Shown: positions 8,670 to 16,565, counted from the stretch's first letter. The stretch: DNA of 30,559 nucleotides from DASTRU01 sp035761045 (GCA_035761045.1 DASTRU010000132.1:1-30559); one strand, 5' to 3'. Notes: generated from the letters alone by a model not told the origin. Translations and numbers: made by a program.

Positions 8670-9475
8670 GATCCCAACCGCAATTGCGCGGCGCCGTTGC
8701 GTACCGGTCCAAGCATGCTGATCAACGGCGCTAATTCGGCTTCGCGCCCTTCCGCGGCCTTGGCTTCGCCGCGAAACTGTGTGCCCTCAGCGGCGGTCCA
8801 ACGCCCCGTGCCGCTAAGCATTAACGGGCCTTCGCGTGTTGCGAGATCGAAGGCCACGAGGTTCGTATCCAAGCGCGCGGTGAACCGATACGCGCCCAAT
8901 GGCGCGATCGGTGAAAGCGCCGACCGCACGTTTGACCAATCCAAAGTGATCGTGCCGTTCATCGAACGACCCGTCGTGTTGCCCGCGTCCGTCGACGCGG
9001 CCCACGTTATAGCGTCCCACTGAGCTGTCACCGCGCCGCCAGGTTTCAACGTGTTAAACGGTGCTCCCACCGCCTCCAGTAATTCGGCCGGCAAGCGTAC
9101 GCGTCCGGGACTAATGTGGCCGGATCGCGATGAAAAATTGAGCGTGAACGGTGTGTCGAACAATTCGCTGCCCGACAAACGTAGCGACAGACGTGGCGGT
9201 GCCACGCCAAGGTCCAGCACCTTCCACGCGACCGGACCGGGCAGGGCCGCGTAGCGGCGCGCCTCGGTTTTGCCGCCACTCGCGAAGGCAATGCGCGCCG
9301 AGCCGTTCCAAATCGTGCCGTTCGCTTCGGCGAACACCATGCGGCCGGCGCTCGCGCGCTCGACGATTGGTTGCAAATAACTCGCGGGTACGAACGGCAC
9401 CGTACCCACGCCGATGCCAAGCACGGCGCAAGCGACGGAAGCAGTGAGCATGAGCGCGCGGCTGTTGCGTTTCAT
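8666..9475 (-). CDS. gspN: Type II secretion protein GspN
   Basis: GspN is an accessory inner-membrane protein of type II systems, present in only some of them, with a proposed role in linking platform and secretin. The 269-residue product has one N-terminal membrane helix (about 8-28) followed by a periplasmic beta-rich region, including the family-like stretch ANGTIWNGSARI. I used the ATG at 9475, which overlaps the gspM stop as TAATG, instead of the in-frame upstream ATG at 9583 that would lie inside gspM and add an arginine-rich leader without family similarity. It overlaps gspD by four bases at its end. Confidence 0.9.
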   Translation of the reverse strand: MKRNSRALMLTASVACAVLGIGVGTVPFVPASYLQPIVERASAGRMVFAEANGTIWNGSARIAFASGGKTEARRYAALPGPVAWKVLDLGVAPPRLSLRLSGSELFDTPFTLNFSSRSGHISPGRVRLPAELLEAVGAPFNTLKPGGAVTAQWDAITWAASTDAGNTTGRSMNGTITLDWSNVRSALSPIAPLGAYRFTARLDTNLVAFDLATREGPLMLSGTGRWTAAEGTQFRGEAKAAEGREAELAPLISMLGPVRNGAAQLRLGS

Positions 9476-9942
9476 TACCGTGCGAATCCGAACTCGACGT
9501 CGGCGCGTTCGGGCTCGGAACTGGGCGTGACTTTGGCGCTTTCGATGCGCGCTCCGGTCTCGCGCACGATCCGCGACGCCCATGACGCGACGGCCGGATA
9601 AGCCAAACGCTCGAATTTGACGACCACGCTGGTGCCTGAAGTCGTCACCGTGGCCTTACTCGCCAGCGGTCCGAGCGCGGCTTCGATCGCCCGGCGCAAT
9701 TCGGTTTCATTCGCCGGCCTGCGCGACACCGGCCGCTGCGAGGCGACACTTGCGATCCCCGCGAGTTCGGCGGCTTCCGAGCGCAGCTTGGGCAATTCCC
9801 GCTGCAATTTGGCGCGGCCATTAAGCGCCGGCTCGATCGCCACGAGATACACGATAGCGCCGGCGACCACCGCCAACGCGATCGCGACCAAGCGCCGTTC
9901 GCGCGTTTCCATCGCATGCCAGCGTTGCAAAAGAGCGTTCAT
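9475..9942 (-). CDS. gspM: Type II secretion platform protein GspM
   Basis: Small bitopic inner-membrane protein that partners GspL in the assembly platform. The 155-residue protein has the family layout: a short cytoplasmic N-terminus with WHAMETRERRLVAIAL, one membrane helix (about 18-36), a coiled-coil-like segment (40-65) and a small ferredoxin-like periplasmic domain. Sequence conservation in GspM is low, so the call leans on the helix layout and the position between gspL and gspN. It overlaps gspL by four bases and gspN by one base, typical of coupled translation. Confidence 0.92.
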   Translation of the reverse strand: MNALLQRWHAMETRERRLVAIALAVVAGAIVYLVAIEPALNGRAKLQRELPKLRSEAAELAGIASVASQRPVSRRPANETELRRAIEAALGPLASKATVTTSGTSVVVKFERLAYPAVASWASRIVRETGARIESAKVTPSSEPERADVEFGFAR

Positions 9943-11165
9943 CGCGTCGCCTTTCTGCGCACCACGATTGGCTGCGCGCCGTCCGGTCCGGGCGTGTCGG
10001 TGGAGACTTCGTACCCGCGTTCGCGCAACCGGTCGGCCACCGCCGTGCCGTTCGCGCCCTTGGCGATCTTTGCCCTTAGCACTTGCCCGCGATATTCAAG
10101 CGACAACACCGAGGGGATCGGCGCGCTTGGATTGATCGCGGCCGCAAGCGCCTCGGTGATGGCGAGATACCCGTCGTCGCTCGCGCCCGTGGTGCTGGCC
10201 GTTAACCGGCGCGCTTGGCGAAGTGGATCGACGACGACCGTTTCCCTCGGAAACGCGTTGCGAAAGTCTTGTTCCATGCGCGCGACGATTTGATTGCGTT
10301 CACGCGCGAGCATCCACCAATGCGTGTTGACGCCCGCGATGGCAATCGCCACGCATGCGATCGCCATGCCAATCGGCAATTTCCATTGCCGCCATTCCAG
10401 CGTGCCGCTGGCCGCGCCGCGCGCGTATTCGTCGGTCAGCAACGACCAGGCGGGATCGAGCGGGGCGGCTTTCCACCACGTCCAGTCCAAGTTTTCGATC
10501 GGTAACCCAAGTTCGGTCGCCCAGGCGTGCGCGAGCATCGACGCCGTGCCCGCAAGCTGCACTGGTCCCGCGCCCAACAAACCGCGCGCCACCCGAATTT
10601 CCACCGGCAACGACCCATTGGCCGGCACCGAAAACGGCAAAACGCCGCCCGCGTGCCGCACGAAACCACGCGGGCCTTCCACCGCGATCACCGCGCCACC
10701 GGCGCTTGCCGCGGGCGCAAGCCAGGGTTCGGCGATCACGACCACGCGCCGTGGACGGCGCAGTTGCGCGATCCGTTGCGCGAGTCGCATCCAGGCGCGG
10801 TCAACGATCGCCACGTCGCGCAAACCATCCGCGCGCAAGCCAGGCAACACCACCGCATGGCATTCGGCGGCGTCGCCAATGATTACGTCTTCAATGAGAT
10901 GCGGCAGCGCGCGTTTGACCATCGCCGGCCGAGCGGCAGGAATGCGCAAGGCCACCACGCGCACCACTTCGGCCGGCAACACGATTTCAAGCGTGTTGGC
11001 CGCTGGCATGTCGGCCAGCGTGGCTACCGTTGGCGCATGACCAACACGCGCGACTTGAAACGAATGGGCAAGAAGGGCCGCCTCGCCAAGCAATGCGGCC
11101 GGTTGTGCGTCGGTTTCGAGGCGAATGCGCACCACATCGCCGGCAGAGGATCCGCTACGCGCCAT
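9939..11165 (-). CDS. gspL: Type II secretion platform protein GspL
   Basis: Bitopic inner-membrane protein whose cytoplasmic actin-like domain recruits GspE to the platform. The 408-residue protein has a cytoplasmic region to about 260, one membrane helix at 262-284, and a periplasmic ferredoxin-like domain at 310-400. The segment VKRALPHLIEDVI (83-95) matches the conserved 'alPfllEe' motif of the GspL/PilM-like domain. The gene starts three bases after the gspK stop and overlaps gspM by four bases. Confidence 0.94.
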   Translation of the reverse strand: MARSGSSAGDVVRIRLETDAQPAALLGEAALLAHSFQVARVGHAPTVATLADMPAANTLEIVLPAEVVRVVALRIPAARPAMVKRALPHLIEDVIIGDAAECHAVVLPGLRADGLRDVAIVDRAWMRLAQRIAQLRRPRRVVVIAEPWLAPAASAGGAVIAVEGPRGFVRHAGGVLPFSVPANGSLPVEIRVARGLLGAGPVQLAGTASMLAHAWATELGLPIENLDWTWWKAAPLDPAWSLLTDEYARGAASGTLEWRQWKLPIGMAIACVAIAIAGVNTHWWMLARERNQIVARMEQDFRNAFPRETVVVDPLRQARRLTASTTGASDDGYLAITEALAAAINPSAPIPSVLSLEYRGQVLRAKIAKGANGTAVADRLRERGYEVSTDTPGPDGAQPIVVRRKATR

Positions 11166-11168
11166 GCC

Positions 11169-12152
11169 TTAGCCCTCACGCATCCACAGTACGCGCGTCG
11201 CGCCACCGCTGTCGCGCCAGACCAGCGATTCCACATGCATCAACGCGCGTTCATAACGGATGCGGCCTTGAACACGGAAATATCGTGTGCTCACGTCCAC
11301 CACTCCGGAAAGGTCCGTTTGCGGCACGGTTGCGCCAACGGAAGTTAGGCGAGTCTGGAGATCGCCGGTGTTATTGAAATAAATCTTGTCACGCGACGCG
11401 GCTAATTCGAGTGATTGCGCGCGTGAAAGGGTCGGGATTGTGGCATACAGCACTTCCGCGCTCGCGGTGTTGATATTGATCGGCGTGGGTTGTTCGTCGA
11501 TGCGCGGCAATACGGCGACATGCGGTTTAAGCCGCTCGATGGTGTCGGCATCCACGCCCTCGACCTGCGCTAAATCTTGAACATCCAACCACGGCAACGC
11601 CTTTGCGGGCTCGACCTTGCCGTCGGCATCGCGTTGGGCTTGCGTGAGCCGAATGGCATCGGCCACGCGATCGGCCAGGGTTTCGGGTAAGTCAACGGCC
11701 GAAAGCAAACGACGAAAACTCGCCACGCTGTCGTTATCGACATATCCATTCGTCGCCAAATTAAGCAGATTGAATTTGCCTTGTTCATCGGCGACGCCGC
11801 CCGACAACCACGCCTCGTTGCCTTGCACGCCTTCCGCATCGGAAATACGCGTCTCGCCAATCGGCACGGCCCAAAACTCGCGTTGATGATCGATCGACGT
11901 TTTAAGCGCATCGTCGCGCAAGATGGCGCGCGCCCAATCCACCGCCGCGCGCGCAAGCCAACGCGATTGCGCAAGCGCGATTTGGTTTTCCACCGATCGC
12001 GCCAGCACTTGTTGTCGCCACAACACGCCGGTGACGGCCAAGCTCGCCAGCGCGACGATCAACAGCGCCGCAATGACCGCGACGCCACGCTGCGTTGTGG
12101 AGGCGCGCGACAAGGCGGTCGGACTTACGGATGGCGGGCGCGAGGTGTTCAT
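11169..12152 (-). CDS. gspK: Type II secretion minor pseudopilin GspK
   Basis: Largest minor pseudopilin, placed at the tip of the pseudopilus with GspI and GspJ. The 327-residue product has a prepilin signal QRG^VAVIAALLIVALASLAV; it lacks the Glu at mature position 5, a known GspK trait that suits it to the tip. The large inserted globular domain typical of the family follows (about 60-260), including the helix-hairpin-helix-like TPININTASAEVLYATI. I chose ATG 12152, two bases after the gspJ stop. The longer in-frame start at 12380 would lie wholly inside gspJ and adds an arginine-rich leader incompatible with a prepilin signal. Confidence 0.94.
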   Translation of the reverse strand: MNTSRPPSVSPTALSRASTTQRGVAVIAALLIVALASLAVTGVLWRQQVLARSVENQIALAQSRWLARAAVDWARAILRDDALKTSIDHQREFWAVPIGETRISDAEGVQGNEAWLSGGVADEQGKFNLLNLATNGYVDNDSVASFRRLLSAVDLPETLADRVADAIRLTQAQRDADGKVEPAKALPWLDVQDLAQVEGVDADTIERLKPHVAVLPRIDEQPTPININTASAEVLYATIPTLSRAQSLELAASRDKIYFNNTGDLQTRLTSVGATVPQTDLSGVVDVSTRYFRVQGRIRYERALMHVESLVWRDSGGATRVLWMREG

Positions 12153-12154
12153 CG

Positions 12155-12778
12155 TTAATCCCGAATCAACACCGCGCGACGGTATTGCTCGCCTTGCGCG
12201 GACGTCAGCACAAGCTCGACGGCGGCCGGAGGCGGCACGGCGGGACTCGCAAGCGCGACCGCGGTGGCGAGTCCCTTCGCGACGGGTCCACTCGGTGGCC
12301 GCCATCCTTCGTTCGTCCATACACGCGTCGCCGCCGAACGAATGCCTTCGGCCAACACCTGCACGACCGCGCCCGGCCATTCCTGAGCCGCCGCGATCAC
12401 GTCGAGCTCGCGGGGCGATTCAACATTGCGCACACGCCGGATCAACTGGTCGTTGGAGATTTCGTAACGCACGAGTTGATAGCGCAAACGGCCGTCGCTT
12501 GCGGTTGGGGCTTGGCGCAGCACCACAATTTCGCCGCGGGTAAACAAAATGCCTGGCAAGGCGGAAATCGCGGCGGGGTCGCGCGCCGCTTGGCGCAGAT
12601 CGGCTTCAAGTTGCACGAATGCGGCTTGCAGGCCGCGTTGAAACGTAATCTCGTTACCCACCGCGTCGCGCGCGCGAACGATGCCATCGAGCCCACGCCA
12701 ACCAAGGACCGCGATGATCGCGAGAATCGAAATCGCGACCAGCATTTCAATCAACGTGAATCCGCGTTGTGTGGTCAT
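12155..12778 (-). CDS. gspJ: Type II secretion minor pseudopilin GspJ
   Basis: Minor pseudopilin of the GspI-J-K tip complex. The 207-residue protein begins MTTQRG^FTLIEMLVAISILA, a textbook prepilin cleavage site with Glu at mature position 5, and continues as a hydrophobic helix and a globular beta domain. The segment RYELVRYEISNDQL-like region (LRYQLVRYEI) fits the GspJ core. Its ATG overlaps the gspI stop by four bases. Cleavage and N-methylation would be done by a prepilin peptidase (GspO/PilD), which is not encoded in this window. Confidence 0.95.
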   Translation of the reverse strand: MTTQRGFTLIEMLVAISILAIIAVLGWRGLDGIVRARDAVGNEITFQRGLQAAFVQLEADLRQAARDPAAISALPGILFTRGEIVVLRQAPTASDGRLRYQLVRYEISNDQLIRRVRNVESPRELDVIAAAQEWPGAVVQVLAEGIRSAATRVWTNEGWRPPSGPVAKGLATAVALASPAVPPPAAVELVLTSAQGEQYRRAVLIRD

Positions 12779-13146
12779 TGTTGATTAGGCAAAACGGTAA
12801 CGAGGGTCATTAGTTTTTGTTCTCGCGACGCGTTGCTAAACACACTTATCTCAACGCGCCTAAAAATGGGATTAAGGGTTTGCTTAACTTCTTCAACGCA
12901 CAGCAACGCTGCTCGCCCTTGTGGACACGCGAACTCGCGCGAACCTAAGGCCGGGTACTGCCGCGCGACACGCAATTCAGCCAAGCGGTTCTCAGCGCTC
13001 CATGTTGCATATTGTTTGAGTCGAAGTGCTTCGGCGTTGATCATCATTGAGCCCGCGGCGCGCAGGCTTGCCGCGAGCGCGACACTCACCACGGTAAGCG
13101 CCACTAAAACCTCGATAAGCGTGAATCCGCGCGCGCGTACGCTCAC
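12775..13146 (-). CDS. gspI: Type II secretion minor pseudopilin GspI
   Basis: Minor pseudopilin that is thought to nucleate the tip complex by binding GspJ and GspK. The protein has 123 residues, close to the family length. Its prepilin signal reads MSVRARG^FTLIEVLVALTVV with Glu at mature position 5. The middle contains WSAENRLAELRV, matching the 'A.nrl.elrl' motif conserved in GspI. It overlaps gspH by four bases upstream and gspJ by four bases downstream. Confidence 0.95.
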   Translation of the reverse strand: MSVRARGFTLIEVLVALTVVSVALAASLRAAGSMMINAEALRLKQYATWSAENRLAELRVARQYPALGSREFACPQGRAALLCVEEVKQTLNPIFRRVEISVFSNASREQKLMTLVTVLPNQQ

Positions 13147-13616
13147 GGCATCTCCACTTCGAATCGGCCCAAGCCATCTCCACGCACGATCGCGCGGGCC
13201 TTGCCGTAATCGAGTTCAACAGCCACCGGGTCGGCGCCCGCTCGCTCGAACGCCACGCGCACCGGAGGGCCCGAGCGCCCATCGGGCGCGGCGATCTCGA
13301 CTACCCGCATCGGCGTGAGCTCCCAACGCCGTTCGCGCAACGCCACATCGCGTTCCATCGGCTCAAGCCGCTGGCCTTCGCGCACGTAAAACCGATAGCT
13401 TTGTTCGTTGGCTTCCCACACGATGGGCGCGCCGCGCACTTGCGCTTCGTCGTGCGCGATCGTCCACAACTGCGCAAGCCGATCGGCTTCCGTGCGCAGC
13501 TTGCTGCGGTCGTCGGGAAACGCGCTGACGCTAATCATCGCGAGCACGACGCCCGCGAGGACCACCACCACCATGATCTCGATGAGCGTGAATCCTCGAG
13601 CGTATGCGGCGCGCAC
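13143..13616 (-). CDS. gspH: Type II secretion minor pseudopilin GspH
   Basis: Minor pseudopilin located below the tip complex. The prepilin signal ARG^FTLIEIMVVVVLAGVVLA is followed by a globular domain ending FEVEMP. The start is uncertain. The frame is open back to an ATG at 13703, overlapping gspG by 77 bases, and a second ATG at 13658 would give a 22-residue leader. I prefer the GTG at 13616: it lies after the gspG stop and gives an 8-residue leader like its neighbours, for a protein of 157 residues. No strong Shine-Dalgarno sequence decides the matter. The segment LRTEADRLAQLWTIAHDEA is typical of GspH. Confidence 0.9.
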   Translation of the reverse strand: MRAAYARGFTLIEIMVVVVLAGVVLAMISVSAFPDDRSKLRTEADRLAQLWTIAHDEAQVRGAPIVWEANEQSYRFYVREGQRLEPMERDVALRERRWELTPMRVVEIAAPDGRSGPPVRVAFERAGADPVAVELDYGKARAIVRGDGLGRFEVEMP

Positions 13617-13626
13617 GTGTTTCGTT

Positions 13627-14067
13627 TTAAAGATCCCACGAGCCGACGTCGGCGTCATAGTCCGCACCACCTGGCTTCGCATCGGCGCCAAACGAGAAAA
13701 CATCGATCTCGCTACGCACGCCGGGATTCATATATTGATAGGGGTTCTTCCACGGATCGGCTGGCACCTTGGGCAGATATCCACCGCCACGCCAATTCGG
13801 CGGAATTGGCTCGACCGTGGGCTTTTGCACCAACGCTTGCAGTCCTTGCTCTTGCGTGGGGTAACGACTGTTGTCGAGCCGGTAAAGCTGCAAGGCTTGC
13901 ATGATTTGGCCAATGTCGTGCTTGGCCGCGGTGACTCGCGCATCATCGGCACGCCCCATCACCTTAGGCACCACAAGCGCCGCGAGGATGCCAAGAATGA
14001 CGATGACCACCATGATCTCGATCAAGGTAAAACCGGCGGCGCGGCGAGTAATTCGTCGACGATTCAT
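13627..14067 (-). CDS. gspG: Type II secretion major pseudopilin GspG
   Basis: Major subunit of the periplasmic pseudopilus. The 146-residue protein has prepilin signal RRAAG^FTLIEIMVVIVILG with Glu at mature position 5. The conserved GspG body follows: IMQALQLYRLDNSRYPT, EQGLQALVQKP, WRGGGYLPKVPADPWKNPYQ and an acidic calcium-site-like end. It is the first gene of the eleven-gene operon gspG-H-I-J-K-L-M-N-D-E-F. The 158-base AT-rich gap to the divergent gspC presumably holds its promoter, but I could not pick unambiguous hexamers on this strand. Confidence 0.97.
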   Translation of the reverse strand: MNRRRITRRAAGFTLIEIMVVIVILGILAALVVPKVMGRADDARVTAAKHDIGQIMQALQLYRLDNSRYPTQEQGLQALVQKPTVEPIPPNWRGGGYLPKVPADPWKNPYQYMNPGVRSEIDVFSFGADAKPGGADYDADVGSWDL

Positions 14068-14213
14068 AAGTAAGGCTCTGGGTAAGGCATTAGAGTTGCG
14101 AGGAAACCTCGAATTGGCCGCGCAGTGTGGCGTATGCGTATGACCAAATCAAACCTAAATAATCTCAAGTTATTGAAGGCATTTATTTGCAATTCTGAAT
14201 CGAAGGCCTCCCC

Positions 14214-14219
14214 TATACT
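14214..14219 (+). promoter_or_regulatory. Probable -10 element of gspC
   Basis: TATACT is one mismatch from the sigma-70 -10 consensus. It ends only six bases before the gspC ATG, so initiation seven or so bases downstream would fall at the start codon itself and give a leaderless mRNA. No Shine-Dalgarno sequence is visible before this ATG. The -35 match is weak: TTGCAA at 14187-14192 is 21 bases away, longer than optimal. Confidence 0.45.
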
Positions 14220-14225
14220 GCCGCC

Positions 14226-14855
14226 ATGATTGCTCGCCGCGCTGTCACTCTCGCTTTATTTGTCGCGCTTTGTGCGCTTGTTGCTTATTGGGCGATGGTG
14301 CTGTCGGCGCCGCGTCCCGTCATCGCGCCGGCACCACCGCCCGCGCCCACGACGCCCACGTTTGATTCCGCCTTGCATGCGCGTCTGTTTGGCGGAGCGA
14401 ATGCGGGCACGCAAACCTCGAATATTCGCGTGGTCGGCGTCATCGCACCCGAGGGTGGACGCACCGTGGGCGTGGCGTTATTGGCGGTGGATAACAAACC
14501 CGTCAAACCGTACGCCGCCGGCCAACCAATTTCCCCTGGCGTGACCTTAAGCAGCGTGCAGTCCGATCGCGTGATCATCGATCAAGGCGGCGCCAACATC
14601 GAACTTCGGGTGCCACCGACGCAAGCGGGCGTAAGCACGTCGAATAACGGCGGCGCTCCAGCGGGCGGCGCGGCCGCCGTGGGCACCTCGCGTGTGTTGC
14701 AAGGAGGCGCTCTACCCGGGCAGGCCGATTCGCGCGTCATGCCCGAGCCGCAGTTCGAGCCACCGCCTCAGCCAAATGAAAGACCCGAGCGGCCGAATGT
14801 TCAACCCGACGCGCGGCCGCCCACGCCCAATCCCAGGCAACTCAACGCGTCTTGA
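14226..14855 (+). CDS. gspC: Type II secretion protein GspC, short form without PDZ
   Basis: Inner-membrane protein whose periplasmic HR domain binds the secretin GspD and couples platform to outer membrane. The protein has 209 residues: one membrane helix (about 5-26), a Pro-rich linker, and the HR domain (about 42-135), which includes LHARLFGG, IRVVGVIAPEGGRTVGVALLAVDNKPVKPY (read as several strands) and GVTLSSVQSDRVIIDQGG. The C-terminus from about 140 is a Gly/Ala then Pro/Arg/Asn-rich tail; no PDZ or coiled coil is present. Divergent placement from gspG and absence of PDZ match what I know of Burkholderiales GspC. No Shine-Dalgarno sequence precedes the ATG. Confidence 0.9.
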   Translation: MIARRAVTLALFVALCALVAYWAMVLSAPRPVIAPAPPPAPTTPTFDSALHARLFGGANAGTQTSNIRVVGVIAPEGGRTVGVALLAVDNKPVKPYAAGQPISPGVTLSSVQSDRVIIDQGGANIELRVPPTQAGVSTSNNGGAPAGGAAAVGTSRVLQGGALPGQADSRVMPEPQFEPPPQPNERPERPNVQPDARPPTPNPRQLNAS

Positions 14856-14980
14856 ATGGGGTGCGAGTAGGGTGGCAAGCCCCCCGCACGTCGGAAACCC
14901 TAAGTTTTAGTGAAGCCGAGGACGAACCTTTTGGTGCTTGAGCGTCACTGATGTAGCAGCTTTTTCTTTGGCTGCCCTTC

Positions 14981-16528
14981 ATGCCCATACACAGTGCCCG
15001 CCCCCCACTTCCCGCGTTGCCGGGATTGCAACGCATTCATAGTGAAACGGCGGCGTCTAGCTCGAATGCCGTCGCGCACTCCGTCGTCGTGGACACTGTC
15101 GCCACGACAAGCGAGCCAGTTAGTAAATTGGACAAACTCGACCAGTTAACGACGTTGGGTCTCGTGTGTGGCGAAGAGGCCAACGCGCGGTCCGGCATTG
15201 TGGCGTCGCATATCGAGGCGCTCAAGCTCGTCGCTAAGCAGCAAAAAGCGATTCTGATGTTTCGCCCCGTGAACGAATTGGCGACGGGACTGCTCGAAAA
15301 TAACGCGGCGGCCAAGGGCATGAATGTCAAAGGTAAGAGTTCCGATTGGGGGCCTATGGCGGGGTATATCCCGGTCGACCAAGGGCTAAGCAAGCTTTGG
15401 AATAAGCCCGAGTCGGTTGTCGAATTCAATAAGAAGAATCAAAAGTCGTTGAAGAAGCTCAAGAATGAAGTCATTGCCCGACCGTTGCTGCTGCCCCGAA
15501 CACGACTCGACGAGTTGATGCAAAAAGGGGTAATCGAAATCGATGGCGACTCACCCACGCGGTTGGGCGATCAGGTGCGCGTGGTTGTGCCACAGCATGT
15601 GAGCGACGCCGAGCAACGCAACCAGCGTTATGAGTTTCGCTTGACTCAACAAGAACTTGGAGGGTTTTTAGTCGAGTACCGTTCGCCGCGTGATCGCGCG
15701 AGCGATGAATGGAAGCCTTTGGAGGTCATGAGCGAAGCGCAGGGCGAGCGAGCTTATACGGCCGATTACGACGCGTTTGCGTACTTCGTGAAAGCGTCGA
15801 GCACGTCGTTGTGCAGCCAACCGCCGCCCACGCCGATGACGCTCAGTCGTTCCTCAAGCGAATCCTCCTTGCACGAGCAGCAGGTCGACGCCTCGGTGCC
15901 GGCGCAAACGGCCAACGACGAGTTGCCTAAAACCCCTTTCGAACTCACTTCGCCTCAAAGCCCTATCCAGATGACCGCGCCAGAGGCTCGTTTTGCGCGA
16001 TTCACGGCAGCCGCCATGAGGAGCGATTCTTTCACGAGCAGTCGGGATGCACCCGAGCGCCAGCTCTACGATGTTGTCGGTCTATTACGCCAGCGATTCC
16101 TTGATCCAATGGGGCGATGCATCAAAGAACAGGGTGTTGGGTACGAAACGCACTGGCAAACCAAGTTGCGTGCTCATATCAACGCGGCTGTTCGCATGGA
16201 AGGGTACGACGGCGATATCGTCAAGCATGGCGTCGAGCAGGAACATCGCCGTGAACCGGAGCGCGATACGGAGATGTTTATCGTCACGCCAAGCGGCAAA
16301 ACCTTTCGAACCCGCGACTGGGACGAGGTGCAAGCCGTTTTTCATGTCGCTAAGCAGGCCGGGTATTACGCGTACGTAAACGAGTCCTACGTCCGAGACG
16401 AGGCCAAGCAGCCACGTCGCCATTCCATTAGCGAAGGTGTCCCGCCCAAGGACAACAAAATTTATTGGAACGCGCCTGCCGCCTATGAGCGCGTGATGGC
16501 CAAGATCAACGCCAATACCAACGCATAA
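14981..16528 (+). CDS. Edema factor/CyaA/ExoY-family nucleotidyl cyclase toxin-like protein
   Basis: A 515-residue protein that by motif belongs to the class of bacterial cyclase toxins that make cAMP or other cyclic nucleotides inside eukaryotic cells after activation by calmodulin or actin. Visible are FRPVN (Arg95), the ATP-phosphate segment AAKGMNVKGKSSDWG (Lys112, Lys117, Lys119), GYIPVDQGLSKLW (129-140), metal-binding TADYD (Asp262, Asp264), and IVKHGVEQ with His416 followed by DTEMFIVTPSG and YAYVNESY, as in the edema-factor C-terminal core. A Ser/Pro-rich stretch (about 275-355) expands the gap between the Asp pair and the His. The N-terminus is Ser/Ala-rich with no Sec signal; no RTX repeats or translocation domain are present. 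Base use looks less GC-rich than the gsp genes, suggesting transfer. No Shine-Dalgarno sequence precedes the ATG, the first in frame. Confidence 0.85.
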   Translation: MPIHSARPPLPALPGLQRIHSETAASSSNAVAHSVVVDTVATTSEPVSKLDKLDQLTTLGLVCGEEANARSGIVASHIEALKLVAKQQKAILMFRPVNELATGLLENNAAAKGMNVKGKSSDWGPMAGYIPVDQGLSKLWNKPESVVEFNKKNQKSLKKLKNEVIARPLLLPRTRLDELMQKGVIEIDGDSPTRLGDQVRVVVPQHVSDAEQRNQRYEFRLTQQELGGFLVEYRSPRDRASDEWKPLEVMSEAQGERAYTADYDAFAYFVKASSTSLCSQPPPTPMTLSRSSSESSLHEQQVDASVPAQTANDELPKTPFELTSPQSPIQMTAPEARFARFTAAAMRSDSFTSSRDAPERQLYDVVGLLRQRFLDPMGRCIKEQGVGYETHWQTKLRAHINAAVRMEGYDGDIVKHGVEQEHRREPERDTEMFIVTPSGKTFRTRDWDEVQAVFHVAKQAGYYAYVNESYVRDEAKQPRRHSISEGVPPKDNKIYWNAPAAYERVMAKINANTNA

Positions 16529-16565
16529 ATCCTGGTGACGACCACATTCATTTGAAGGAACGAAG

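Noticed and set aside
9476..9583. Long start of gspN inside gspM
   Set aside because: The added leader is arginine-rich shadow coding of gspM; the TAATG junction at 9475 is the natural start.
12153..12380. Long start of gspK inside gspJ
   Set aside because: It would put 76 arginine-rich residues before the prepilin signal and overlap all of the gspJ 3' end; ATG 12152 fits the operon spacing.
14861..14889. Hairpin after gspC (GTGCG...CGCAC) as a terminator
   Set aside because: The stem is short and interrupted and there is no T-rich tail.
14856..14980. Type III regulon box (hrp or hrpII/PIP-like) upstream of the cyclase
   Set aside because: I looked for TTCG-N16-TTCG and GGAAC-N-CCAC patterns and found only a partial GGAAAC without its second half.
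14981..16528. Cyclase-like protein as a substrate of the adjacent type II system
   Set aside because: Type II substrates need a Sec or Tat signal peptide; the N-terminus MPIHSARPPLPALP has none.
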